Assembly: GCF_003171515.1 (NCBI RefSeq)
Contig: NC_089395.1
Location: 1,984,001-2,048,000 of the forward strand
From: Pyrenophora tritici-repentis
Taxonomy: Eukaryota > Ascomycota > Dothideomycetes > Pleosporales > Pleosporaceae
Length of the DNA: 64,000 nt
Reading direction: 5' to 3'
Shown: positions 52,865 to 64,000 of the stretch, one piece after another
Position numbering within the stretch: the stretch's first letter is position 1
Layout of the letters: each line of letters begins with the position of its first letter
Notes under the pieces: model-generated
The model's input: only the letters and a program-made list of their open reading frames with translations
What the model was told of the DNA's origin: nothing
Database searches by the model: none
Made by a program: the position numbers and the translations under genes

Positions 52865-54124
52865 TCAAGAAGCAGCTGGAGTGGTGGTAGCACTCCTAGG
52901 TCTTGAGTTAATAATCTGTCGTGGCCAATCTAGCCAGTTCAAGAGATCGGGAGTCGCTGCTAGCAACTGTTCTGATGCTACAAGAAGCCATTGAGGCCAT
53001 TTGACAACCCACCAAACCGGACGAGATTGAGCCAACATGGCAGCGAAGTGAGTTGTAATAATACATGTCACAGGGTTGTGAGCTGCGAGAAGTTTAAGAA
53101 ACCGACTATTCAATTGAGCAGACCAGAGAAAGAGCAGGGTATACTCGTCGCGCTCGGGAGGTATGTGTTGATAGCGCAACCAAGTACTATGGAGCTCGTC
53201 GATAGCGGTAGCGCATGCTTCTTTATCTTGACTGTCTAACAGAAGCTCGGTAAGTTCCTTCAGGCGGAGAATCTCCTGGAATTTTTGTTCTTTTGGAAGG
53301 GTGTCCAGAGCTTTCAAAGCTTCGGGGAACGCCATATCCGTCATGTGAGCAAAAGCAGGACTGTCTTTGATTTGATCCCAATGAGGTAATACAACGACTC
53401 TGATGCCCTGCAGTAGCATGAAACAGTGGTGGAGCGCGGCGATGGGGTCTTCTGGTCTTTCGAGTTGCGCTGAGCCGAGGTTGTATGTGAACAAGACGGA
53501 CGAAAGCATGAACATGGGAACGGCCAGTCCGGCTTTGGGATTCTCCAGGTTTCCCCTATAGGTTTCCAACGCCCGACTAATGTGGGAGTCGGCTTGGAGA
53601 AGAAGGTGCTGCCTGTCATTTGGAGGAAGCAAGATGGCCTGATGGACCGCAGAGAGAGCTAGAAAGCCATGGAGGAGAAAAGGGTACTCGAAGCCCAGCT
53701 CCACGAAGTCGTTCTGGAATACAGAACTCCTATTTGAAGGGTTGGGGTGCAAGCTTTTAGCAACGGTCTTAGTCCAGTGATGAAGTAGACGCAGGTCCGC
53801 GATGTGAAGCTCGGAACTGCTGGGAGCTACATCGGGGCTTTCCGGAGCAGCTACGTCCACGTACGGCGAAGACACGCCTGGGCTGGTTTGCGGAGATCCT
53901 GAATAGCTCTCTGGTATGAATGGGAAGGTACAATTGATATCCAGACGAACGCAATTTCCACAGCGCGGGCGCGCTTCATTGCACTGCGACGACTGGTGAG
54001 CATATCACTCTGATTGGCTAGAGGTACAGTTTACACGTACTTTTGTATGTCTGGATTTGCACTGGAAACATCCCTTACGCGACTTTGTGTGTGTTTTGCG
54101 CTTCGCGACGCGTTGTTCCGTCAT
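52865..54124 (-). CDS. Zn2Cys6 transcription factor, Upc2-like
   Basis: Exon 54041-54124 (28 codons) joins exon 52865-53983 across a 57-nt intron (GTACGT...TCGCAG), giving 400 residues. The intron lies inside the zinc cluster. The spliced product shows C-x2-C-x6-C-x6-C-x2-C-x6-C (GCFQCKSRHTK then CNEARPRCGNCVRLDINC), a perfect binuclear cluster. The preceding THTKSRKG and following TFPF resemble sterol-regulator Upc2-type factors. A helical fungal regulatory domain follows (DFVELGFEYPFLLHGFLALSAVHQAIL; the EYPFLLHGLLALAA-like stretch is diagnostic). A frame starting only at 53875 would miss the DNA-binding domain. The closeness to an RTA1-like gene makes a regulatory link conceivable. Confidence 0.88.
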
Positions 54125-55864
54125 GATGGCGATGACTCAAAGAATCTAGAGTCGCAAGCAAACAATCGCGTCGCAGAAGAGTCCAAGTTGGGGCTGAGTC
54201 GCGGTGACACCATCGGCCTTTGGCGGCTGATCGGCCGAACATATCCATGTTCCTCCGACACATTTCTTCAGCCCCGAGGCGTCTTGGCATCATCAGTTTA
54301 CATGCCCCTGTATATGCGACAAACATTAACCATGCTAATTAGCATATGTTCTAATGTTGCGCAATTATACGAACTTCCACCGGGCCATGAAAAGGAACAG
54401 TGGCTAGTAAGCTCTACTCTGACAAGTACCTCATTTGAGCTCCTCCATCTCTTCGTCGCTGTCATTTTTTAGAGTAGTTCACACAATCATTTACCTATTC
54501 CTCCCGTCGATTTCCTGAGCAATCACAAGCATGTAATGCAATCTTCTGTGACTCGTTGCCGTCTTACTGTGTTAAATCCAGTCTTTATATATATACATGT
54601 AAAGTAAGTAATATCAATGTTTAGTAGTAGCAGATTTCCACAACGCGGTGTTTGTAGTAGCAATACAAAAAAGCAGTCAAGGTGTTATCCAGTCTTTGTT
54701 AGACAAACTTGGTTAATTAAGAAAAAAAATCAGTTGTATCGGAAACTCCATAAAAGTCCTCATACAGGTGTTTATCCAGCGAGCGCAATATCCTGCACGG
54801 TTGTTTCACGACCCCGAATGCCGCGACGTCAAGATAATAGTCATTCCGACATGGATAATCTTGGACAACGGTATGAGAAGAACATATAACTATACTTTTA
54901 CGGTTATAGGCTTGATACTATCCACACACACACGGTCCAGAAACTACCTGGGCACTATATAGGTACATGTGACGGGGTGTTATAACTAATTCATACAAAA
55001 TCGACACAAACCACGTTATCGTAGCGCAAGTTTTTATCCTAGAAGCGTTGGCACTCTATATCAATATCCTTCAATCTCTAATGCAACAATCCGGTTCATC
55101 ACAACAACGGCTGCGTTATCGATGGTTTCAATACATGGATCCTGCTAGGTTTTACACAAGCCGGCTTGAAAGGGCGTCCATGGAAAGCTCGATCAATAGC
55201 GCTTATCATCTATAGTAAACCCAGCTAACCAGTATCCCGTTCCGTCGGTGTCCTGCAGTCAAGCTTGTACTCTCTAAACGATGGTGGATAAACCTTCCGA
55301 CTTTCCAAGGGAGCAAGTCTAGAACGTGCTAATAACAATGGGTCTACAAGTATCCGGTGAGATTAGCGTTGTGTTGCTTTTGCCCGTTATTAGCTTATAA
55401 AAAGAAGTAACAACCTTAGTATTAGTAGCCTGGGAGATACCCTTGCAAGGAAGCAAGCGATGTGTTTTATCCGGCATTGAGTTCTTCTTTGCTAAAAAGG
55501 TATCGAAACGGCGCCATAAGCAAATATGCACTTGTAAAATACCCAACTAGTGTTTGACATGTATACTTCTGGTTTCCAAAACACAAATCTAAAGCTATGG
55601 GGCGGTGAGAGGATAAGTGGGATTAGAGGCACTGCAGACTCATAAGATAAAAGGAAAATATTCAATGCATGTGTAAAGTGGCGAATTTACTGTATTGTGA
55701 CAAAAGGTGGCGCTAAAACCAGTGTATGCTATTCCGTCTTTTTATATACGTACATTCACAGGGACACACACACACACACAAGAGGACGGAAAATGAACGC
55801 GAAAAGACTGCATTGCATCATACACACCTTGTCGTCTCTTCCCTTTTGCAGCCCCACCCCACGC
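54125..55864. other. AT-rich intergenic stretch, no gene recognised
   Basis: Short frames only. It includes TATATATATACATG near 54588 and a CA-dinucleotide run near 55765-55780. It is probably non-coding. Confidence 0.4.
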
Positions 55865-58800
55865 TTAAGAAATATCAAACATCTGCTTCAGCTGCACAAT
55901 CAACTTCCACTCCTCCTGACTGACATCGCTTCTGAAAAATTCCTTGAGCGTATCGATACTCTTCCGACTGATGGCAGAGTACAAGATATCGTCTTCTTCC
56001 AAATGGCGACCATACATGGGCTGGTTGGTGCCTTCAATCTTGACAGCCACGGATGGCTGGCCCTTTTTGCAGATTTGCATGGGTTTGTGGTCGCGCTCGA
56101 TCGAGGTACTAGAAGATCATGAGTAAGTATGATGTCATGGCAATGTAAAAGGCAGGTAAAGGCTTACACTCTTCCGAGCTGGACAAGTTCTTTGCCACCA
56201 GCTGCGTTTTTCTTGATGGCACAAATGGGCGTAGTCATGCGCAGAGCACCTTCTGTGACATCGACACCAATGATGATGGGATCCTTCTTGTTGAAGACGG
56301 CAACGGGCTTAAGTACACAGGGGAAGACAGCCAGCATCTTTGACTCTTCTTTCCTCTGCTCCTCGAGCTGCTTCATGTGCGCTGTGAACTTGTCGAACAA
56401 GTGATAGATGATGTCGGCTTCGAAAATCTTGACGCCAATTTCCTCAGCGTAGGCCTTCGCCTCCTTGTCAACTTTGACATCGAAGCACAACATGACCGCG
56501 TATTCTTTGGCCTTTTCTAACATGATACCTGCGCGAAGCACATCCTTTCTGAAGACGGGACCGATTGAGATGGTGGAGACAGGAATCTTGGATACGCGGA
56601 GGAACTCGAGCAGCGCTTCGAGTGAACCCAGGGTGGATGCTTGGACGGAAACACCGCGACCGGTCTTGGAGACCTTGCTGAGCAAATGGGCAAGATCGCC
56701 CATGACCTCGTCCATGAGATCTTCCTCATCGTCATTCGGACCGACAACGAGCAGTCGTGAACCAGCAATAGCTTGGTCGAGACCATCAGCAGCGATCTTG
56801 ATTCCCATGGCAGCCTTGACTTCCTTGTTGTGCACGTATTGTGACTTCACACGCAGTTCCTTCATCTCGGCCGGTGTTAGGAGGGCTCGGATGTTGGTTA
56901 CTATAGGTTCCGGATTACCACATAGCACTATCCGGTCGCCTTCGTGGAGGACACCGTTGGACAAGATGACGTCGATAGTTGTACCAAGACCGTCAATAAC
57001 CTTGACTTCAAGAACAGTGCATTCCACCTCGGAGAGGTACATGAGGTTGTTTGTTAACCGCTCTTGTGTCAACTTGACAATAAGCTTGATCATGTCCGGG
57101 ATACCCTCTCCAGTGTGTGCTGATGTCGGGCATACAGAGACGTACTTTGCCATGTTCTTGTTCCTGTGGAAGAGTTCCGAGTTGAAACCTTGCTCTTGTA
57201 GCTGAGTGCGTACAAAAGTCCATCGCTCCTCGAATTCAGACTGAACAGATTGCTTCTGGAGGCTGAAGCTGTCTTCGAAACCGTTGTTGTCAATCTTCTT
57301 CCAGCCGAACAAACGATCAATCTTGTTGAGGGCAACGATGAAGGGTGTCCGCCTATCTCGCAAAAGTTTCATGGACTCGATAGTTTGGGGTTCAAGACCA
57401 TGCATGATGTCGATGACAAGAATAGCAATATTACAGAGAGAGGATCCACGAGATCGGAGATTGGTGAAAGACTCGTGACCGGGAGTATCAATGACTAGGA
57501 GACCAGGAACGTTGAAGACGAAGTCGTTGTCCTTATTGACGACAGCGGTCTTCTTCTGGAGAGCTTCTACTGGGAAGTAAGTGGCACCGATTTGTTGTGT
57601 GATACCTCCAGCTTCGCCTTCTTGCACGTTGGTTTGACGGATCTTGTCCAGCAGCTTTGTTTTACCAGTATCGACGTGACCAAGAATACAGCAAATGGGG
57701 GATCGCAGATTGTCCTTTGACCGTGCAGCAAGAGCTTCCTCGTGGGCTTGCTTTCGCCGCTCAGCAGCGGCAGCCTTGCGTGCGGCTTCGGCTCGTTGCG
57801 CAGCGGTTCCCTGCTCGTCCTCGGATGAGTCTTCATCGCTATCGTCCTCGGAATCCGTCTCGGAGCCATCATTGTTGGCCTTGTCTGCTGCTGCTAATGC
57901 TGCTTTCTCAGCCGCAGCCTTCTCATCCTTGGCCTTCTTCTCAGTCGCCTTGCGCTCCTCCTCTTCATCAGTGTCGACGTCCCAACTGTCTTTGACGCCC
58001 TCAAGTTCGTCAGCTTCGGCCTCCCAGTCGTCAGCAGCATCACTGCCATCTCCCTTTTTGGCTTCAGCATCTAGGCGGGCCTTCTCTGCTGCTTCAGCGG
58101 CTGCTGCAGCCTGCTCCTCGGCAAGTTTGAGCTCTTCCAGCTTCTTAGCGGCCTCCTCGGCCTCACGGGCTTCCTTCTCCTTTTGGGTCTCGGCCTGCTT
58201 CTTCTTCTTCTTGCGGTCATCATACTTGGGCTTCTTCTTCTTGTCGACATCTTCGGCAAGACCTGCAACCTTTGCGCCACCTTGTTCCAGCATTTGTTGC
58301 AGACGGAGATCGGCCTTGGCCTTGGCCTCTTTCTGGGCCTTCGTCATGTACTTGCCCTCCTTCTTCAGCTGCTCAATCTTCTCCTTTTCCTTTTGCTTCT
58401 TCAGTGCTTTGGCCTCTTCTTTGCGCTTTTGCTCTTCTGCCTCTTGTCGCTCAATTTCCTCTAACCTGGCCCTTTCTTCGGCTTCAGCCCGCGCCATTTC
58501 TTCTTCCCTCCTCTTGCGCTCTTCCTGTTGCTTCTGTAGTGCAGCCAGCGCCGGATTGAGCTTCTTCTTTTTGCCACCAGCAGCGGGAGCCTCTGGTGTA
58601 GGGGTAGCGGCAGCGGGCGCAGCAGCGGCTTCTGGCTTGGATTCGGGCTTTGCAGGTTCGGCTTTGGCAGGGCCAGTGGCCTTTTTCTTCGCAGCCTAAG
58701 ACATTATTTTAGTATAGGGCTACGTAGCATGCATGAGATGAAGTCATGAAGCTTGTAGACATACCAATTCCTTCTTTCGCTGCTTCTCCTTCTCCTTCTT

Positions 58801-59238
58801 CTCCTTTTCCTTCTCCGCCTTTGTCTTCACACGGAGCGCATCGTCCGTCTTTTCCTCAGCAGGCTCCTCCGCCTTTGCAACAGCAGCGCTGCCCTTGGCC
58901 TTCTTTTTACCGTAGTTTCCAGCGAAAACATCGTCCTCGTCGTCGTCAAAGGTTCCTTCTTGTGGTGCCTTGTTCTCAAACTCGCCATCCGCACCATCGG
59001 CGGCAGGCGGGTCCTCACCTTCGACTTCAGGGTTTGCGCCCTTCTTGTTCTTCTTTTTGCCACGCTTTGCGAGAGCAGCCATCAGGCCGCCGCCTGCAAC
59101 ATCATCGTCGGCAGCAGCGGCAGCATCTTCGGGCTCGGGCTCTGCTGGAGCGGCATCCTGGGGCGTAACCGACTCGCCGAGCTCGGCCTCCCAATCGTCA
59201 TTCTGTGCCTTTTTGTTGCCCTTCTTCTTTGGCGCCAT
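55865..59238 (-). CDS. FUN12: Translation initiation factor eIF5B
   Basis: Exons 58765-59238, 56168-58695 and 55865-56108 have introns of 69 and 59 nt and encode 1081 residues. The N-terminal 480 residues are highly charged, with Lys/Glu/Ala coiled stretches and acidic Ser clusters, as in all eIF5B proteins. The GTPase domain starts near residue 495 with [12 protein letters not shown] (G1), GGITQQIG (switch I), DTPGHESF (G3) and ALNKIDR (G4). Beta-barrel domain II and the domain III Rossmann-like part ([18 protein letters not shown]) follow, then domain IV ending QLKQMFDIS. The factor joins the 60S subunit to the initiation complex and hydrolyses GTP. The last splice ([13 protein letters not shown]) restores a segment conserved in homologues. 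Confidence 0.96.
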
Positions 59239-60157
59239 TGTGTATGTAGTCGCTCAAACGAGGCGAGGATGCGAGGATGCGAGGTGTGTCGGGGGCTCGG
59301 TGGAGATTCCTTCAGGTGGCGGGGGGCAATGATTCGCTCTGAGGCCCGCACTTCAAGTCACAGTTGACAAGTGTGGTGAAAGTGGGCGAGGTTACAAGGA
59401 GCAGATGGGGTACTACGCAGCAGAGTGGTCCTCAGAAGCTTTGCAGTAAAATTGGAACCTTCAGTCCAAGTCGGGTCCCGTGAGTCAAAGACTTCAACCA
59501 ATAAAGGTCTGGACCGTGAGATGTGAGGTAAATGCGAGTCTGAGCAGATACATGCAATCAGAAAGAGCGCGCAAACACACAGGCGCGCTGGAAGCTGCGA
59601 ATTTCCCTTGTACTATCGATTGCTCTGTGTGGCGGGCGGCCAGCGGGGCGAACTACTGCTTTGGAGGGGCAGGCGCTTGGACCATGTAGCTCACCATCAT
59701 GTACTTCCGCGCCGACTTGTTGCCTCACAACCCTCATCTGCCTTTGCACTTGCAGACTTCGCAGTCCATTTGCAAATATAGTCCATTCATATTCACAGCA
59801 ACAAGCATCATCATATCTGTCACTATGCAATTCCTGATAGCTATACGTTGATCCCACAAACTTCCTTCTAGACCCTAATTTTTTGCCTCTTCCATTCAAA
59901 CGACACTAAGGCGACAACAAAAATGCGACAATGTGCGACTCGCACAGACCCTGATACACAAACGCCTTGCCCAAGTATATGACTCCAACCCAATGGGAGA
60001 ATGCAGTGATTAGATAATAGTAGTAGCTGAACCCATGAGCTGATAACCAGCTGGGGTGATACAAGTGAGCTGACTGACAACGAGACCATGTCTTATCGCA
60101 ACACGTAGAATCGTAAACCATAGACACAATGGGTATACGCGCCCAAGCCTGAGAGGC
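59239..60157. other. Intergenic stretch between eIF5B and chitin synthase
   Basis: It holds the eIF5B promoter (left) and the chitin-synthase 3' UTR (right). No further gene or motif was found. Confidence 0.4.
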
Positions 60158-63100
60158 TTAGTATAGCTGACCGCTAAGGAGGAGTGATTCGACCGCAGAA
60201 CCGATGAACTGCTTCTTGAGTGTAAGATCGCATCCAAATCTGTTGCCGTGTTAGTTGTCATCCTACTGATACGTGCCATGGAAACATACCTTTGCTCTAG
60301 TTCACCCTTAATCTGCTTCTTCGTTACATTCATGAGATCAGACTTGGACAAGATGTCCTTGATCTCATTCAAAATTGCCTCATCGCTGGGCAGATTTGAC
60401 ATCTCCATGCTATCCATGCCGTACCCACTCTGCGCAAGACTCATGCGTGAATGGTTGTCGTAGCGTCCAACATTGAGATGTGACATGGCTCGAGATGGTG
60501 CCATGCCTCCATATTCCGAGCCCGCAACAGATTGGTTCCCGAATGGCTTCCTTGTGGCGTATGTGTAACCTGAAACCTCCGAGCGGTCGTCCCGGATTGT
60601 GTGCTGCTCCCACATTTCCGCCTGGTATTCTTCCCATCGCTTCTTGGGAATGACTGAGGGGTCGAACTTGCCTTCATCCGACACCACGACCTTCTGACCC
60701 TTTTCACCAGTGACAACACGAGTGTTACCCCAGGAGAAATCGTCCATGTACCAGAAAGAGTACAGGGGCAGGGCAAAGGAGAAGATAGGCGTCGCGAAGA
60801 TGTAGATGATCATCCAGCCAATCATCTCCCACTTTCGTCGGATGATGAAAATGATGGCCTGTAAACCATAGATGGCACCGAGAAGAATAAAGGCAGTGAC
60901 AGGTACGACATCAGGCGAGTATACCAGCATGTAGACGAGATAACCGATGTAGACGACAATGACAGGCTGGACAACCGTCGACAGCAGATCCAGGAACACA
61001 ATGAAGCGCATACTGAAACAGCAGAAACCACAAAGCTGTGTGAGAGGAATCAACTCGATCAGGTTGTGAATGGTAGAGTTGATCCAGCGACGACGTTGAG
61101 ACATGAACACAGACCAACTGTCAGGCGCCACAGTCCAGGCGTGTGCTCGCATCGTGTACTTGGTCTTGTACTTGGGGTGGTACTTCATCAACAGAGTAGT
61201 CAGGAATCGATCTTCTCCGAGATGTAGCAAGTTCTTCATGTGAAGTGTATCGACGCGAATCTGTTGGTAATCTTCAACCACTTCCTTGCTGACGAACAGT
61301 GGCTTTCCAGACTCGGCGGCACGGATACGGTACATGGTGAAACAACCGGGAAGACAAGTGACAGAACCGAACAAACTTTCAAAAGCCTTGGTCATGTTGT
61401 GAGAGATGAAGTACTCGTACACTTGCATCATTGTGACGAACGAAGACTTGGCGTTGGTGAGCGCGGTTTCACCACAGATGGCGAGCAGACGAGTATCGTG
61501 GAGGAAGGCTGCTACGAATCGAGTGGCCGCATCGGGCGCAACTTCGGTATCAGCATCAATCTGTAGCAAGAACTCGTAAAAGGTTGGATTGACTCCGATA
61601 ATGTTGCGGATCTGGTGGTGCATCTCAAGCTCGAGCGGGCTCATCGGAAGGTTGTAGTGGACGCGGTTCAAGAAACGCATGAGGATAATCTGCGAATCAC
61701 GCTTACCACGGTTACCAGGCTTGGAGACTTCCGATGGCTTTCCAATCTTGACGACGACCAAGAAAGGTACAATGTGACCGTGTACTTCATAAAGTCCAGA
61801 GTAGCATTTGCCCATGTTGTGTTGACGTTGACCTTCACCCAAACTCTCAAAACTCAACGGGTCGGGGTCAGTGGCCTCTGGAACACCCAAGATGTCGAGG
61901 ACGATACGAGGGGTTGGCTTGTCGTTGCCTTGTCCGATAATCATACCGTCACAGACAATGACGAGGAGCTTGCGCTTATCGTCATACTTCATACGGGCAG
62001 CAGAATCGATGGCACGGCGAAGAGACTCTTCGTCCTCTGTATAAGCAGGAACCGTGGCGATAATGAACTTGTCAATGTTTTCCGGGTCGGTGTTTCGGCT
62101 GAACTGGAGAGCTGCAAGAAACTTGAAACCGATAACACTGACCAAGAGAATGGAGATGGCGAGGAGGAAGTACTTGGCAAATTGACACTTTGCAGAGTTT
62201 CTCGTGTCCACATCACCGACGTAGAAAAGATTGTCCAGACAAGTCTGCATGTTCCTCTTCTTCTGAGCATCCAAGTTAAGGTTATCCCAGTACTTGCTAA
62301 TGTCTTTACCAGCTTGGACTCGGAAAATATCCACGACATCAGGGTCCAGGAAATTGGTGTCTGGAGGGGGGTTCGAGGTGTCTGCGCCAACAGGATACTT
62401 AAGGTCACGGCCACCAGGAATGTAGTCAGTAAGATCGTAGACCTTGTTGTTCATGTAGGCGATGGCGTTACTCTTCGAGGCCAGACTCTTCAGGTATTGG
62501 GGACTGTATCCAACCCGTCCTTTCATATAGTTGGCCTTGAGGAACATCTGTTGTTCAAACCACCAGTCTGGACGCGAGTCGTTTGTGAAACTTCGGAAGT
62601 CGTGGTATTGGGCATTGAGATCGGTGGCACTGATAAGGTTGTTGACCGCAGAGCCGGTGTAGTTGGAGTTCTTGTAGTTCAGCTGAACCGCATCGTCGAT
62701 CTTGTTGCCGTTCTTGTCGATGCACAAAGCAGAGACCTGTACGGGAAACAAATTCGTAGCGTCCTTTCCAGCATACTTCTCGAGGTTCTTTTGCGGAACG
62801 ATACTCGGGTAATGATGCGGTATGAAGTCACCAAGATTGTAAACAATACCTCGGATGGCAACGAACGCCTCGTTTCCATCCTTGCCGTTGAAGGATGTCA
62901 ATTCGGCAGCCGAGTAGACGTGTTGTTTTGGGCAGATAACCATGGGAAAACCAATCATGAGGAAGATGACAAAAGCACAGCTCCACCAGATAATCATGTT
63001 GATGGCAAGCTTCTCACGCCACGCCATTCGGACATCCTTGCGCTTAATTCGCCCAATGAACTTGATGGCGAAGTCGGGGATGAGCCAAGTCATCATGTAA

Positions 63101-64000
63101 ACGATGAAGACCCATCTCTTTCGACTGCCCGAGACGGGAATGGTTTCGACTTCTTCCAGCTTCGCATCTGCAGCTTTCTCGTCGATGGCTTTGGGCTGCT
63201 CCAAACCATGGAACATGTCGCCGTTTGTGACTCCAGATGGAGCTTCTGAACGAGCGTCAATGTCCCGGGCACCAAAGTAGTTTCCTGTTTTGTCGTCGTA
63301 GTAAGCATTGGGTGAGGTAGAAAGGAGGCCAGATCGGACATCACCAAACGACCGACCTGCTTCGGGTGTGAGCAAGTTGTCGTTTGATTCACCACCAGGC
63401 CCACGGGCATAGGGAGCGATGTCTGAGATGTTTGCGATTTCGAGCCAGCACTTTTCGCTCAGGAACACGCCGGTAGCACCAACGCGAACCTCATTCTCAC
63501 GCCACGGCCTACTGTCAAGAACCATTTCAACCTTCTCCTTGTCGCTTCCCACGATGGCGAGGTCGGTCTGCGCGAGCCCAAGAAACTCGGCAAACGGCAT
63601 GAAGATACTGTAGTCAGCAACACGAAGGCGTTGGCTGATTTCGGCGATACCGAGAGCCTGGACTTGTTGACGAACGCACTTGCTGTCGAATTGATTTGCG
63701 ATTCTTCGGTCATTGGGCTTCAAACAGAAGACGAAATAAGCATTGGCTTTTCGCATCGTTGACTCAATCGTCCTCAGGGAGCTGATGAACTGACCCGCCG
63801 CACCAGTCTGTCTCTGCGAATCGCCACCCTTCTTCGACGTGGAAGCATTGCTTTCCACATCGCTAATAGCGTCTTCGTCGAAGACGTTCAACTGGCGTCC
63901 GAATCGTCCAGTCTTGTCAGCCTTCCTTCGTGCCATACTGGGCTGACGAGAGGGTTTCGAGCTGACCGTGGCTTGCACAATGGTGGATTTCTCCTTAGGG
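60158..64000 (-). CDS. Chitin synthase with myosin-like head (class V/VII), N-terminus outside window
   Basis: The gene runs on the minus strand and is cut by the right edge. Exon 60290-64000 and last exon 60158-60239 are joined across a 50-nt intron (GTATGT...CAACAG). The splice restores [25 protein letters not shown], the end of a DEK-C domain. In order from the right edge: the end of a myosin motor ([31 protein letters not shown]), two membrane helices, a cytochrome-b5-like domain ([12 protein letters not shown]), a further helix, and the glycosyltransferase core. The core contains [21 protein letters not shown] and the product-binding [13 protein letters not shown]. Last come membrane helices and the DEK-C tail. 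It polymerises UDP-GlcNAc to chitin (EC 2.4.1.16) at growing tips, moved along actin. The retained motor fragment, cytochrome-b5-like part and DEK-C tail fit CsmA/ChsV-type enzymes. Confidence 0.93.

Noticed and set aside
57695..58699. 334-codon plus-strand frame rich in Ser/Ala/Phe
   Set aside because: It is antisense to the Lys/Glu/Ala-rich N-terminal part of eIF5B; the composition is a mirror of that low complexity.
61615..63249. 544-codon open frame on the plus strand opposite the chitin synthase gene
   Set aside because: It is the exact antisense of conserved glycosyltransferase sequence with strong codon bias, which often leaves the opposite strand open. It has no domain and no start context.

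Overview
The window is fungal nuclear DNA, most likely from a filamentous ascomycete of the Dothideomycetes (Pleosporales-like). The basis is short GT-AG introns of about 45-70 nt with CTAAC-type branch sites, a myosin-linked chitin synthase, Zn2Cys6 and RTA1 families, hAT, pogo and Tad-like transposons, and a mutation pattern (C-to-T at CpA) typical of repeat-induced point mutation (RIP). The species assignment is an inference.

Layout. 1-8.6 kb is a host segment with small or lineage-specific genes: a spliced 85-residue ORF, a frameshifted hypothetical gene, a 686-residue disordered protein, a Fig1-type membrane protein and an AIG2/gamma-glutamylcyclotransferase-like protein. It also holds two short palindromic hAT-type MITEs. 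8.7-28.1 kb is a nested transposon block. A Tad-like LINE on the minus strand is split by a dead hAT element. A second LINE fragment lies head to head with it and carries another hAT MITE. Next come an LTR-like end, a host four-helix membrane protein, and a RIP-killed pogo element with a solo LTR inside. A nearly intact hAT element then splits an F-box-like host gene.

28.8-45.5 kb is gene-rich and well conserved: thiamine pyrophosphokinase, Kre6/Skn1 beta-1,6-glucan protein, a UvsD/Rad26/ATRIP-type checkpoint protein, CDP-diacylglycerol synthase, a PPR protein, an MFS sugar transporter, a small hypothetical protein and an NmrA-like protein. 45.5-48.7 kb has no convincing gene. 48.7-54.1 kb carries a bZIP regulator, an RTA1-like membrane protein and a Zn2Cys6 regulator of Upc2 type. 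55.9-64 kb holds eIF5B and a class V/VII chitin synthase that runs off the right edge.

Themes. Several genes serve the cell envelope (Kre6/Skn1, chitin synthase, CDP-DAG synthase, RTA1, Fig1), but they are not an obvious cluster. The most informative part is the transposon block. Five elements share the same hAT-type terminal repeat, insertion boundaries can be read to the base from target-site duplications, and the order of insertion and RIP can be reconstructed. Intron positions were assigned by eye from splice consensus and frame continuity.
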